Of a DNA stretch of 64,000 bases, positions 8,017-16,572 are shown one piece after another. The position numbers were made by a program, and so were the translations under genes. The notes under the pieces were generated by a model. The model searched no databases. It was not told the DNA's origin and was given only the letters and a program-made list of their open reading frames with translations. Source of the DNA: Nocardioides ganghwensis (lineage in GTDB: Bacteria; Actinomycetota; Actinomycetes; Propionibacteriales; Nocardioidaceae); NCBI RefSeq assembly GCF_014779655.1, contig NZ_JACXYX010000021.1, forward strand, positions 1 to 64,000, in the 5' to 3' direction. Numbering within the stretch: position 1 is the first letter of the stretch; the number at the start of each line of letters is the position of its first letter.

Positions 8017-9324
8017 TCAGCGCGCCGGACGGTGGTCCACGACCCGGCGCATCTTGCCGACGGACCGCTCGATCGAGGCGACGTCGACGACCTCGACCCC
8101 GACGGTGACACCGATGGAGGCCTTGATCCTGCGCGCCAGCTCGGCCTGCGCGGCGGCCGCCTCGGCGTCGGTCGTCGCGTCGCGCCGCTCGACGCGGACC
8201 GTGAGCGAGTCGAGGTTCCCGCTGCGGTCGAGGTGGCACTGGAAGTGCGGAGACAGCGTCGGGAGCTGCAGGACGATCTCCTCGATCTGGGTCGGGAAGA
8301 GGTTGACCCCGCGCAGGATGATCATGTCGTCGGTTCGGCCGGTGATCTTCTCCATCCGTCGCATGCTGCGCGCGGTGCCCGGCAGCAGCCGGGTCAGGTC
8401 GCGGGTGCGGTAGCGGAGGACGGGCATGGCCTGCTTGGTCAGCGTGGTGAGGACCAGCTCGCCCTCCTCGCCGTCGGGCAGCACCTCGCCGGTCACCGGG
8501 TCGATGACCTCGGGGTAGAAGTGGTCCTCCCAGACGTGCAGGCCGTCCTTGGTCTCGACGCACTCGCTCGCGACGCCCGGCCCGATCACCTCGGACAGCC
8601 CGTAGATGTCGACCGCGTGCATGTCGGTGCGCTCCTCCATCTCGCGACGCATGTCGTTGGTCCACGGCTCGGCGCCGAAGATGCCGACCTTGAGCGAGGT
8701 CGAGCGCGGATCGACGCCCTGCGCCTCGAGCTCGTCGATGATCGAGAGCATGTAGGACGGCGTCACCATGATCACGTCGGGCTCGAAGTCGAGGATGAGC
8801 TGCACCTGCCGCTGCGTCATCCCACCGGAGACGGGCACGACGGTGCAGCCGAGGCGCTCCGCTCCGGCGTGCGCGCCGAGCCCGCCGGTGAAGAGCCCGT
8901 AGCCGTACGCGTTGTGCAGCACCATCCCCCGCCGCCCGCCGGCGGCGCGGATCGAGCGAGCGACCACGTCGGCCCACATGTCGAGGTCGTCGCGGGTGTA
9001 GCCGACCACCGTCGGCTTGCCGGTCGTGCCGCTCGACGCATGGAGCCGTACGACCTCGTCGCGCGGCACGGCGAACATCCCGAACGGGTAGTTGTCGCGC
9101 AGCGTCGCCTTGGTCGTGAACGGCAGCCTCGCGAGGTCGTCGAGGGCGGTGATGTCCCCGGGTGCGACCCCGGCCTCGTCGAGGACCCGGCGGTAGTGGG
9201 CGACGTTGTCGTACGCGTGCCGCACGGACCACTGGAGCCGCTGGAGCTGCAACGCACGCAGGTCCTCGACCGGTGCGGTCTCGATCGGGTCCAGGTCGCC
9301 GGGCCGAGGAGAGAGGTCGAGCAC
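8017..9324 (-). CDS. paaK: Phenylacetate-CoA ligase
   Basis: 435 residues from GTG 9324. GGAGGA sits 7 bases before this GTG, and the protein then starts VLDLSPRPGDLDPIET, the usual PaaK N-terminus. An ATG at 9372 would add 16 residues but has no ribosome site and would overlap the start of the divergent regulator. The AMP-binding motif SSGTTGKP lies near residue 90, YGLSE near 235, and YRTRDLTRLL plus GRTDDMIILRGVN near 320-345. PaaK activates phenylacetate to phenylacetyl-CoA, the substrate of PaaABCE encoded 3 kb away. Divergent from a TetR gene that probably controls it. Confidence 0.95.
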   Translation of the reverse strand: MLDLSPRPGDLDPIETAPVEDLRALQLQRLQWSVRHAYDNVAHYRRVLDEAGVAPGDITALDDLARLPFTTKATLRDNYPFGMFAVPRDEVVRLHASSGTTGKPTVVGYTRDDLDMWADVVARSIRAAGGRRGMVLHNAYGYGLFTGGLGAHAGAERLGCTVVPVSGGMTQRQVQLILDFEPDVIMVTPSYMLSIIDELEAQGVDPRSTSLKVGIFGAEPWTNDMRREMEERTDMHAVDIYGLSEVIGPGVASECVETKDGLHVWEDHFYPEVIDPVTGEVLPDGEEGELVLTTLTKQAMPVLRYRTRDLTRLLPGTARSMRRMEKITGRTDDMIILRGVNLFPTQIEEIVLQLPTLSPHFQCHLDRSGNLDSLTVRVERRDATTDAEAAAAQAELARRIKASIGVTVGVEVVDVASIERSVGKMRRVVDHRPAR

Positions 9325-9358
9325 GGTGTGGTCCTCCGGATCGTGGAGCGGGTCGTGA

Positions 9359-9366
9359 GAACGTTC
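9359..9366. promoter_or_regulatory. Short palindrome at the paaK/tetR divergent start
   Basis: GAACGTTC is a perfect 8-base palindrome ending 4 bases before the regulator ATG at 9371. GAACGT also has -10 character (A2, T6) at the leaderless spacing of 6 nt. A TetR protein bound here could repress its own gene and perhaps paaK. It does not match the longer GACCGATCGGTC palindrome between paaA and paaZ, so it may belong to another protein or be chance. Confidence 0.35.
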
Positions 9367-9370
9367 ATCC

Positions 9371-9964
9371 ATGTCAGAGCGCGTACGTCGGGGCCGGCCG
9401 GGCCACGACCAGGAGAGCGTGCTGCGTGTCGCGATCGACCTCTTCAACCGGCAAGGCTACGACGCCACCAGCATGGGTGACCTCGCCCGCGAGCTCGGGC
9501 TGACGAAGTCGGCCATCTACCACCACGTGACCAGCAAGGAGCACCTCCTCGAGCTGGCCCTCGACGAGGCGCTGGGCAAGCTCACGGCCGCGCTCGACAC
9601 GGTGCGCGCCGACCCGTCCTACTCCCCGGAGCAGCGGCTGCGGGCGGCCGTGCGCAGCAGTGTCGTCGTGCTCACCGAGCACCTGCCGGCCGTGACGCTG
9701 CTGCTGCGCGTGCGCGGCAACACCCCGGCCGAGCAGAAGGCCCTGGCCCGCCGCCGCGACATCGACCACCGACTGGCCGAGATGGTGCGCGAGGCCGCCG
9801 AGGCCGGCGCCATCCGCGCGGACGTCGACCCGCTGCTGGCCAGCCGGCTCCTCTTCGGCACCGTGAACTCGATGACCGAGTGGCTGCGTGACGACAGCGA
9901 CGCGGAGGCCCTCGCCGACACCGTCACGACCCTGGCCTTCGACGGGCTGATGCGGCACGGGTGA
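9371..9964 (+). CDS. paaR: TetR-family regulator, probable phenylacetate repressor
   Basis: 197 residues. The N-terminal helix-turn-helix is residues about 13-60 (VAIDLFNRQGYDATSMG, then LGLTKSAIYHHVTSKEHLL). The C-terminal half is a ligand pocket of TetR_C type. It is divergent from paaK, the usual place for the TetR-type PaaR that senses phenylacetyl-CoA in Gram-positive bacteria. The start ATG 9371 is supported by the MSERVRRGRPGHD basic lead-in. There is no ribosome site, but a possible -10 lies 6 nt upstream, so the mRNA may be leaderless. The specific role in the pathway is inferred from position. Confidence 0.85.
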   Translation: MSERVRRGRPGHDQESVLRVAIDLFNRQGYDATSMGDLARELGLTKSAIYHHVTSKEHLLELALDEALGKLTAALDTVRADPSYSPEQRLRAAVRSSVVVLTEHLPAVTLLLRVRGNTPAEQKALARRRDIDHRLAEMVREAAEAGAIRADVDPLLASRLLFGTVNSMTEWLRDDSDAEALADTVTTLAFDGLMRHG

Positions 9965-9994
9965 GTCGTCCCACCGGCCCGTCGACGAGCAGGC

Positions 9995-10912
9995 TCAGGG
10001 CTCGAGGCACTCCGGCGTCGAGTCACCGGGGCCGTCAGGGTCGAGCGTGGCTCCCGTCGGGTCGCGCAGCACGACGCGGTCCACCGTGGCGAACTGGTGG
10101 AGCGCGGGCAGGACCTCGCCCGCTACCGTCACCGTCGAGCCGCCGCTGCGGCACCGGCCGGTGAGCCTGACGTCGGCGACGCCTCCCGCGATCGTGAGGT
10201 CGTCGTAGCCGGTAGCTCCGGAACGGAGCAGGCGCAGGCCACGCTCGCGCTCACCCGGCAGCGGGCCGGCGAAGAGACGGTCCAGCACGCCGGCCGCAGG
10301 AGCAGCGGGGCGTACGAGGCGCCGGACCGGGACGAAGAACGGCTCCCGGTTCTCGACGAACCGGTCGCGGTGGAAGAACCAGACCCGGCGCTGCACGGTC
10401 GGGAAGCCTGCTCGCACCTCGACCACGACGCGGGGCGGCGCCTGCAGCGTCGTCACGCGCACCCGGGTCCGCTTCGCCAGCCCGAGGCCGTACGTCGTGA
10501 CGGCCTCGAAGTCGCCTGCCCGCACGGCCGTGAGGACGTTGGGCAGGGGGAAGGCGACGCGGCGCGGGGCCGCGGTGGGCGACCCGTCGTCGGTGTGCGC
10601 CTGGGCGGGCTCGAAGCGCACCCGGAGGATGGCCTGCCCGGCGACGCGGACGCGCCGGCCGGAGCCGTCGGCGAACAGCCGGTCGACGTACTCGACGCGG
10701 CGGTCGGCCGGCAGGCCGCCCTCGAACTCGAACACCACCCGGTCCCACTGACCGCGGTGCGCCGCGCGTACGGCGACCAGCACGGGTGTCGGTGGTGCGG
10801 CGGAGACGACCGGCTCCATGGCCCCCGCACCTGGCGACGTGACCAGGGCCGGCACCAGCGCCGGGACCAGTGCGAGCGACAGCAACGACAACAGCTTCCT
10901 CGGGACCCTCAC
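9995..10912 (-). CDS. Secreted AMIN-like / GerMN-domain protein
   Basis: 305 residues with a Sec-type signal (basic MRVPRK, hydrophobic LLSLLSLALVPALVPALV, processing after GAGA). Residues about 45-165 resemble the actinobacterial AMIN-like domain (RVVFEFEGGLP, YVDRLFADGSG, VFEFEG-type beta strands). Residues about 195-300 resemble a GerMN domain (VFFVPVRRLV, DRLFAGPLPGERERGL, LHQFATVDRVVLR). This combination occurs in cell-envelope (lipo)proteins of unknown role. It is monocistronic and divergent from an acyltransferase gene. Confidence 0.75.
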   Translation of the reverse strand: MRVPRKLLSLLSLALVPALVPALVTSPGAGAMEPVVSAAPPTPVLVAVRAAHRGQWDRVVFEFEGGLPADRRVEYVDRLFADGSGRRVRVAGQAILRVRFEPAQAHTDDGSPTAAPRRVAFPLPNVLTAVRAGDFEAVTTYGLGLAKRTRVRVTTLQAPPRVVVEVRAGFPTVQRRVWFFHRDRFVENREPFFVPVRRLVRPAAPAAGVLDRLFAGPLPGERERGLRLLRSGATGYDDLTIAGGVADVRLTGRCRSGGSTVTVAGEVLPALHQFATVDRVVLRDPTGATLDPDGPGDSTPECLEP

Positions 10913-11047
10913 GACCCCACCTCCCGACCGACCGGAGCACTCGGTTCGACGCTAGGGGCTCGGACGCGCCGTGGGTAGGGACCTATGACCCCTGGACCGG
11001 GTCCTCCTCCACTACCTGCCGCGATCTCGCCGGTCGCAGGATGAGGG

Positions 11048-12172
11048 ATGAGGGCCCGACTGCTCTACCTCGACAACCTCAAGGTCGTCCTGATCGCGCT
11101 CATCATCGTCCTGCACGCGTTCCTCGGCTACGTCGGCATCGTGGAGGCGTGGACCTACTCCGGGCTCCGCGAGGTGACGCTGCACCCGGTGGTGGAGATG
11201 GTGCTGCTCGTCGTGCTCAGCCCCTTCGGGTTCTTCCTGATCGCGCTGCTCTTCCTGGTCGCGGGCCTGCTGACCCCTGGCTCCCACGACCGCAAGGGCG
11301 GAAGGCAGTTCGTCGTCGACCGGCTGCTCCGGCTCGGTGTGCCCTTCGCGCTCTACGTCTTCGTCGTCCAGCCCGCACTCGTCTACGCCGTGGCGCACCC
11401 GTACGGCAACGCCACGGGGTCGTTCCGGCAGGAGTACCTCGGTGCGGGGCGCCAGGTCGACACCGGCCCGCTGTGGTTCGTGGGGGTGCTGCTGGTCTAC
11501 TCACTCGCCTACGCCGCGTGGCGGCGGCTGCGCCGACCGCAAGGGCGGCCATCGCGACCACCCACCACCCGCACCCTGGTCGTGAGCACCTTGGTCGTCG
11601 CGCCGTCGTCGTTCGCCGTCCGGCTGGTCTACCCCTACGGCGGGGAGAGCGGGCCCACGGACCTCAACTTCTGGCAGTGGCCGGCGTGCATCGCCGTCTT
11701 CGCGCTGGGCGTCCGTGCCGCCCCGCACGGTTGGACCCGCTCGGTGCCGGACGACCTGGTGCGCGTCAGCCGCGCGGTCACCGCGACCGGTGTCGTCGCC
11801 ATGACCGTGCTGCTCTACGTCACCGGGTCGCGGGGCGCCGTCGATGACATGCTCGGCGGCCGGCACTGGGCTGCGGTCGCGTTCGCGTGCATCGAGGCGC
11901 CGCTCGTCGTCTTCGGGTCGGTGTGGCTGCTCGACTCGGCCCGACGCAGGCTCGAGCGCAGCCTCCCGTGGGGCGAGCAGCTGCGCCGCAGCGCCTACGG
12001 GGCCTTCATGCTCCAGGCCGTCTTCCTCCTGGGGGTGGCTGTGGCGCTGCGCCCGGCGGCACTCCCGGCCGAGGTCAAGGCGCTCGTCGTGGCCCTCGCC
12101 GCCGTCGCCGGCTCCTTCGGGGCGGCATGGCTGCTGGTCAGCCGGGTGCCGGGCGCGGCGCGGATCCTGTGA
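11048..12172 (+). CDS. Acyltransferase 3-type membrane protein (OpgC-like)
   Basis: 374 residues with about ten hydrophobic segments. The N-terminal signature LLYLDNLKVVLIALIIVLHA places His near residue 23 as the catalytic base of the acyltransferase 3 fold, followed by FFLIALLFLVAGLLTPGS and WFVGVLLVYSLAYA. Family members O-acylate envelope sugars or lipids at the membrane. The acceptor here is unknown. The gene is single and ends 10 bases before paaI, which runs toward it. Confidence 0.85.
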   Translation: MRARLLYLDNLKVVLIALIIVLHAFLGYVGIVEAWTYSGLREVTLHPVVEMVLLVVLSPFGFFLIALLFLVAGLLTPGSHDRKGGRQFVVDRLLRLGVPFALYVFVVQPALVYAVAHPYGNATGSFRQEYLGAGRQVDTGPLWFVGVLLVYSLAYAAWRRLRRPQGRPSRPPTTRTLVVSTLVVAPSSFAVRLVYPYGGESGPTDLNFWQWPACIAVFALGVRAAPHGWTRSVPDDLVRVSRAVTATGVVAMTVLLYVTGSRGAVDDMLGGRHWAAVAFACIEAPLVVFGSVWLLDSARRRLERSLPWGEQLRRSAYGAFMLQAVFLLGVAVALRPAALPAEVKALVVALAAVAGSFGAAWLLVSRVPGAARIL

Positions 12173-12182
12173 GGGGTCCGGG

Positions 12183-12605
12183 TCAGGCTGGATCGGCGGG
12201 GGCCGCCGTGGCGAGCGAGCGGCTCCGCCCGCGGAACTCCGCGACGACCTCCCCCGTCCCGGGGTCGTCCGCCCGGACCGTGACGTCGTAGACCCCCGAC
12301 CGCCCGCGCAGGGAGACCTCGCGCGCGTCGGCGTACAGCGTCTGGCCGAGGCGGCCCGGGACCAGGAAGTCAACCGCGAAGCCCGCCGCGACGGTGACCG
12401 GGCCGTGCGAGTTGCAGGCCAGCGCGAAGGCGGAGTCGGCGAGGCTGGCGATGAGCCCGCCGTGGCACAGGTCGTGGCCGTTGACCATGTCGGGACGCAC
12501 GACCATCGACACCCGCGCGCGGCCGGGGCCGACCTCGACGAGCTCCATGCCTAGCATCGCGCTGGCGGCGTCGGCGGCCCACATCGCCCGGGCTGCCTCA
12601 GGCAT
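12183..12605 (-). CDS. paaI: Hydroxyphenylacetyl-CoA thioesterase PaaI
   Basis: 140 residues, a single hot-dog fold. The PaaI/YdiI signature is MVNGHDLCHGGLIASLADSAFALA, with the catalytic Asp in the SLADSA helix and Asn/His in NGHDLCHGG, followed by VDFLVPGRLGQ. PaaI rescues CoA by hydrolysing dead-end hydroxylated phenylacetyl-CoA thioesters. The start overlaps the end of paaE by 8 bases, so it is the last gene of the paaABCDE-I operon. Confidence 0.92.
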   Translation of the reverse strand: MPEAARAMWAADAASAMLGMELVEVGPGRARVSMVVRPDMVNGHDLCHGGLIASLADSAFALACNSHGPVTVAAGFAVDFLVPGRLGQTLYADAREVSLRGRSGVYDVTVRADDPGTGEVVAEFRGRSRSLATAAPADPA

Positions 12606-13653
12606 CGAAGTCGACCGTGACCGAGTCGCTCACCGGGAAGGACTGGCAGGTCAGCACGAACTGCTGCTCGACCTCGTCCGGCGCGAGGGCGTAGTTGCGC
12701 ACCATCTCGACCTCGCCGTCGACGACCTTCGCGCGGCAGGTGCCGCAGACACCGCCCTTGCAGGCGAAGGGCAGGTCGCTGCGCACGGCCTGCGCCGAGT
12801 CGAGCAGGGTCGCGTCGCGCGACATGGGCGTGGTGGTCGTACGCCCGTCGAGGACGACGGTGACGTCGCTGGTCACGCCCTCGACGACCCGGTCGGCGTG
12901 ACGCAGCACCGGCGGCGGCTCGTCGACGAAGAAGAGCTCGAAGTGGACCTTCTCCGCCGGTACGCCGAGCTCGGCGAGCACCGCGCGGGCGTCCTGGACG
13001 AGTCCGAGGGGTCCGCACAGCCACACGTGGTCGACGGCCGCGAGCGGGACCTTGATGGGCAGCAGACGACGCAACCGGTCGGCATCGAGCCGGCCGGAGA
13101 ACAGCTCGACGTCGCGGGGCTCGCGCGAGAGCACGTGCACCAGGTCGAAGCGCGGGCCGTGCAGGTTCTTGAGGTCGCTGAGCTCCTCGGCGAACATCAC
13201 CGAGGTGGTCTCCCGGTTGCCGTAGAGCATGGTCACGGTGCTGTCGGGGTTGCCCAGCACCGACGCCGCGATGGACAGCATCGGCGTGATGCCCGAGCCG
13301 GCCGCGATGCAGAGGTGGCGACCCGGCTGGGCGGGGTCGGCACGGAAGCTGCCCGAGGGCTCGGCGACCTCGATCCGCTCCCCCGGCCGGACCTGGTGCA
13401 CCAACCAGGACGAGAACTCGCCGCCCGGGATCTCGCGGACCCCGATGCGCGGCGCGGAGCCGGCCGGGGCGCAGATGGAGTAGGTCCGGCGGTGCTCGAC
13501 GCCGTCGACGACCCGGCGCAGGGTGAGCGACTCCCCCGGCTCGAAGTCGAACAGCTGCCGCAGGTCGTCGGGCACGTCGAAGGCGACCGCCACCGAGTCG
13601 TCGGTGAGCGGCTCGATGTCGCGGACGGTCAGCTCGTGGAAGTTCGTGGCCAC
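12598..13653 (-). CDS. paaE: Phenylacetyl-CoA epoxidase reductase subunit PaaE
   Basis: 351 residues. The N-terminal FAD-binding barrel (residues 1-100, RRTYSICAP) is followed by an NAD(P)-binding region (CIAAGSGITPMLSIAASVL near 115) and a C-terminal plant-type 2Fe-2S domain with CKGGVCGTCRAK and the fourth Cys in VLTCQSFP. It passes electrons from NADPH to the PaaA di-iron centre for epoxidation of phenylacetyl-CoA. It begins 4 bases after the paaD stop and overlaps paaI. Confidence 0.95.
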   Translation of the reverse strand: MATNFHELTVRDIEPLTDDSVAVAFDVPDDLRQLFDFEPGESLTLRRVVDGVEHRRTYSICAPAGSAPRIGVREIPGGEFSSWLVHQVRPGERIEVAEPSGSFRADPAQPGRHLCIAAGSGITPMLSIAASVLGNPDSTVTMLYGNRETTSVMFAEELSDLKNLHGPRFDLVHVLSREPRDVELFSGRLDADRLRRLLPIKVPLAAVDHVWLCGPLGLVQDARAVLAELGVPAEKVHFELFFVDEPPPVLRHADRVVEGVTSDVTVVLDGRTTTTPMSRDATLLDSAQAVRSDLPFACKGGVCGTCRAKVVDGEVEMVRNYALAPDEVEQQFVLTCQSFPVSDSVTVDFDA

Positions 13654-13657
13654 TGCC

Positions 13658-14164
13658 CTAGATCTCCTTGACGTGGTCGAACGGCTCGAGGCAGGACGTG
13701 CAGCGGTACTGCGCCTTGCAGGCGGTCGACCCGAACTCCGAGACCAGCTCGGTGGCGCTCGAGTCGCACTGCGGGCACCGGACCTGCCGTGCGGTGGGGA
13801 GCAGCGTCAGCGGGATCGGCCCGGAGGTGGACGGGGCCGGTCCCGGTGGGGAGATCCCGGCGGCCGCGAGGGCCGCTCGCCCGGCGGGCGTGATCCAGTC
13901 GGTCGTCCAGGCCGGGTGGAGGCTGATCCGCACCTCGACCTCGTCGAAGCCGGCGCCCTCGAGCTCGCGGACCAGGTCGTCGCGCATCGCGGCCATCGCA
14001 GGGCAACCCGAGTAGGTCGGGGTGATCTCCACGACCACGTGCCCGTCGCCGACCACCTCGACGTCGCGGAGCACGCCGAGGTCGGCCAGCGTCAGCATCG
14101 GGAGCTCGGGGTCGGTGACGCGCTCCGCCGTGCGGCGGGCGCGCTCGGTCGTCGTACGACTCAT
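13658..14164 (-). CDS. paaD: PaaD, Fe-S assembly (MIP18/DUF59) protein of the PaaABCDE operon
   Basis: 168 residues from ATG 14164, the start that gives the DUF59 domain (TDPELPMLTLADLGVLRDV, ITPTYSGCPAM). The C-terminus is a zinc-ribbon-like CPQCDSS...CKAQYRCTSCLEPFDH. PaaD is required for function of the epoxidase and is thought to assist cluster or metal insertion, though its chemistry is not settled. Gaps to paaC (5 bases) and paaE (4 bases) mark a tight operon. Confidence 0.93.
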   Translation of the reverse strand: MSRTTTERARRTAERVTDPELPMLTLADLGVLRDVEVVGDGHVVVEITPTYSGCPAMAAMRDDLVRELEGAGFDEVEVRISLHPAWTTDWITPAGRAALAAAGISPPGPAPSTSGPIPLTLLPTARQVRCPQCDSSATELVSEFGSTACKAQYRCTSCLEPFDHVKEI

Positions 14165-14169
14165 CAACC

Positions 14170-15108
14170 TCACCACTGCCCCCTCGGGTGGGCGCGGGCC
14201 ACCGACTGCATCTCTGCGAGCATCCGGCCCAGCGGTTCGCCGTGCATGCCGTCGCGGCCCGTACGGCCGAGCACGCCGGCGCGGCGGGCGACCTCGGGGC
14301 GGGGCACGTCGGCGGCGCCGAGCACCTGGTCGAGCACGCCCTCGGCGGCCTCGCGGACCGTGGCCGGGTCGACCCCGACCCCCGCGGCCGCGGCTGCCGC
14401 CTCGACGGCGTGGGTGTCGAACAGCTCGGGCCACAGCGGCCACAGCGCGTCGAGGGCCGCGACCAGCCGACGGCGTGACTCGTCGGTCCCCTGCGCGAGC
14501 GTGACGAACCAGCGCGCCGAGTAGTCGCGGTGGTAGGCCAGCTCCTTGACGCCCTTGGCCGCGACGGCGGCGAGGACGTGGTCGCGACTGGTGCGGAGGC
14601 GCTCGAAGGTCGCGAGCCGCCACGTCGAGAAGAGCAGCACCCGCACGGTCGCCTCGGCGAAGTCGCCGTTGACGAGCTCGGCCAGGCGGACGTTGCGGAA
14701 CTCGTGGGCCTCGCGGAAGAACGCGAGCGCGTCCTCGGGCGGTGCCGGCGAGCCTTCGGGCAGCGCGGGCACGACCGACGCGTCGGCCTTGGCGGCACGG
14801 GCCAGCAGCAGCCGCGCCTGGCCGAGCAGGTCGAGCGCGATGTTGGACAGCGCGATGTCGTCCTCGAGGTCCGGGGCGTTGCTGGTCCACTCCGCGATCC
14901 GGTGCGACATGACCAGCGCGTCGTCACCGAGCATCAGGGCGTACGCCGCGAGCGCGGGCGCGTCGACGCCGTCGGGGATCGTGGTGTCGACGCCCGCGAG
15001 CGGGTCCTCGAAGTCGGTGCCGAAGGCCCAGTGGGCGTCGTTGACGAGCAGGCCGCTGTAGGCGCTGTCGTGCTCGTCCTCGGGTGAGGTGTGGATGTGC
15101 TCGCTCAT
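14170..15108 (-). CDS. paaC: Phenylacetyl-CoA epoxidase structural subunit PaaC
   Basis: 312 residues from ATG 15108. This is the ferritin-like helical protein that pairs with PaaA. YALMLGDDALVMSHRIAEW, the helix with DIALSNIALDLLGQAR, and FREAHEFRNVRLAEL, AYHRDYSARWFVTLAQG and HGEPLGRMLAEMQ are all characteristic. PaaC lacks a working di-iron site and holds PaaA in the active complex. The N-terminal 45 residues are a longer hydrophilic lead-in than in Escherichia coli. Confidence 0.95.
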   Translation of the reverse strand: MSEHIHTSPEDEHDSAYSGLLVNDAHWAFGTDFEDPLAGVDTTIPDGVDAPALAAYALMLGDDALVMSHRIAEWTSNAPDLEDDIALSNIALDLLGQARLLLARAAKADASVVPALPEGSPAPPEDALAFFREAHEFRNVRLAELVNGDFAEATVRVLLFSTWRLATFERLRTSRDHVLAAVAAKGVKELAYHRDYSARWFVTLAQGTDESRRRLVAALDALWPLWPELFDTHAVEAAAAAAGVGVDPATVREAAEGVLDQVLGAADVPRPEVARRAGVLGRTGRDGMHGEPLGRMLAEMQSVARAHPRGQW

Positions 15109-15122
15109 GTCGTGGGGTGGGA

Positions 15123-15485
15123 TCACATGTGGGGGACGTTGTCGGGGATGTCGTAGAACGTCGGGTGGCGGTAGACCTTGTCGCCGCTCGGGGCGAACAT
15201 GGGGTCCTTCTCGTCGGGGCTCGACGCGGTGATGGCGTCGGCGCGCACCACCCAGATGCTCACGCCCTCGTTGCGCCGGGTGTAGACGTCGCGGGCGTGG
15301 AGCAGCGCCATCCGGTCGTCGGCCGCGTGCAGCGAGCCGACGTGGACGTGGTTGAGCCCGCGCTTGCCGCGGACGAAGACCTCGTAGAGGGGCCACTCGG
15401 GCTCGGGGGCCGGGACGTCGACCCCGGTCGGCACGCCCTCCAGGGGCACCGCCCCGTGGCCGCCCTCGGCGGAGAGGTTGCTCAT
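15123..15485 (-). CDS. paaB: Phenylacetyl-CoA epoxidase subunit PaaB
   Basis: 120 residues from ATG 15485, overlapping the paaA stop by 4 bases (ATGA). The core [22 protein letters not shown] and [20 protein letters not shown] is diagnostic of PaaB. The end [16 protein letters not shown] is typical of actinobacterial members. PaaB is a small subunit that bridges PaaAC heterodimers. Confidence 0.95.
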   Translation of the reverse strand: MSNLSAEGGHGAVPLEGVPTGVDVPAPEPEWPLYEVFVRGKRGLNHVHVGSLHAADDRMALLHARDVYTRRNEGVSIWVVRADAITASSPDEKDPMFAPSGDKVYRHPTFYDIPDNVPHM

Positions 15486-16438
15486 GCCGACGCCTGCTTC
15501 CGTGCGTACGCGGTCGCGGCCTCGCGGACCCACGCACCCTCCTCGTGGGCGCGGCGGCGGTGGGCCATCCGCTGCGCGTTGCAGGGCCCGTTGCCCTTGA
15601 CGCCCTCCATGAACTCCTCCCAGTCGGGCTGGCCGAAGTCGTGGTGGCCACGCTCCTCGTTCCACCGCAGCTCGGGGTCGGGCAGCGTCACGCCGAGCGC
15701 CTCGGCCTGCGGGACGGACATGTCGACGAACTTCTGGCGCAGCTCGTCGTTGGTGTTGCGCTTGATCCCCCACGCCATGGACTGCGCCGTGTTGGGCGAG
15801 TCGGCGTCGGGCGGGCCGAACATCATCAGCGCCGGCCACCAGAACCGGTCGACCGACTCCTGCACCATCGCGCGCTGCTCGTCGGTGCCGCGCATCATCG
15901 TGGCCAGCAGCTCGTAGCCCTGGCGCTGGTGGAAGGACTCCTCCTTGCAGACCCGGATCATCGCGCGGCCGTAGGGGCCGTAGGAGGTGCGGCACAGCGG
16001 GACCTGGTTGCAGATCGCGGCACCGTCGACCAGCCAGCCGATCGTGCCGACGTCGGCGTACGACAGCGTCGGGTAGTTGAAGATCGAGGAGTACTTCTGC
16101 CGCCCGGCGAGCAGCAGCTCGGTGAGCTCGAGCCGGGAGACGCCGAGGGTCTCGGCCGCGGAGTAGAGGTAGAGCCCGTGGCCGGCCTCGTCCTGCACCT
16201 TGGCCAGCAGGATCGCCTTGCGGCGCAGGCTCGGCGCGCGGGAGATCCAGTTGCCCTCCGGTTGCATGCCGATGATCTCGCTGTGGGCGTGCTGCGCGAT
16301 CTGGCGGATCAGCGTCTTGCGATAGCCCTCCGGCATCCAGTCGCGCGGCTCGATCCGGTCGTTGCGCGCGATCGTCGCCTCGAACTGGCGCTCCAGGTCC
16401 GTCTCGGACGCTCCGGGCGCGGTCTCGGTGAGGGTCAT
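15482..16438 (-). CDS. paaA: Phenylacetyl-CoA epoxidase catalytic subunit PaaA
   Basis: 318 residues from ATG 16438, which has GGAGGA directly upstream. Di-iron ligands are visible in the four-helix bundle: [15 protein letters not shown] near residue 90 and [13 protein letters not shown] near 170. [13 protein letters not shown] near the end is also typical. It epoxidises phenylacetyl-CoA to the 1,2-epoxide with O2. First gene of paaABCDE-I. The promoter region holds the GACCGATCGGTC palindrome at 16476. Confidence 0.96.
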   Translation of the reverse strand: MTLTETAPGASETDLERQFEATIARNDRIEPRDWMPEGYRKTLIRQIAQHAHSEIIGMQPEGNWISRAPSLRRKAILLAKVQDEAGHGLYLYSAAETLGVSRLELTELLLAGRQKYSSIFNYPTLSYADVGTIGWLVDGAAICNQVPLCRTSYGPYGRAMIRVCKEESFHQRQGYELLATMMRGTDEQRAMVQESVDRFWWPALMMFGPPDADSPNTAQSMAWGIKRNTNDELRQKFVDMSVPQAEALGVTLPDPELRWNEERGHHDFGQPDWEEFMEGVKGNGPCNAQRMAHRRRAHEEGAWVREAATAYARKQASA

Positions 16439-16475
16439 CCGTCCTCCGCTGCGTGGGTCTTCGACCACATTTACT

Positions 16476-16487
16476 GACCGATCGGTC
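16476..16487. promoter_or_regulatory. Perfect palindrome between paaA and paaZ, probable PaaR operator
   Basis: GACCGATCGGTC is a perfect 12-base palindrome (CTGACCGATCGGTCTG with near-symmetric flanks) midway between divergent paaA and paaZ. TATTAG at 16491-16496 looks like the -10 of the paaZ transcript, so bound repressor would block it, and the paaA promoter would be within reach. The ACCG...CGGT half-sites resemble those reported for TetR-type PaaR in Gram-positive bacteria. Confidence 0.6.
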
Positions 16488-16572
16488 TGCTATTAGTGTG
16501 GCACCCGTCACCCTGCCACGCAAACCTCGATCCGCCCACCGTCCCGCCACTGCCGAACCCCTGGAGACCCTC

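Noticed and set aside
5646-8108. 820-codon plus-strand open frame
   Set aside because: Antisense to the SNF2 helicase, whose Walker A, DEAH and motif VI are all in place. No motif in the antisense product.
10978-10991. DosR-like box GGGACCTATGACCC upstream of the acyltransferase gene
   Set aside because: Three mismatches to the DosR core and no other clear copy near Hsp20 or the other stress genes, so the match may be chance.
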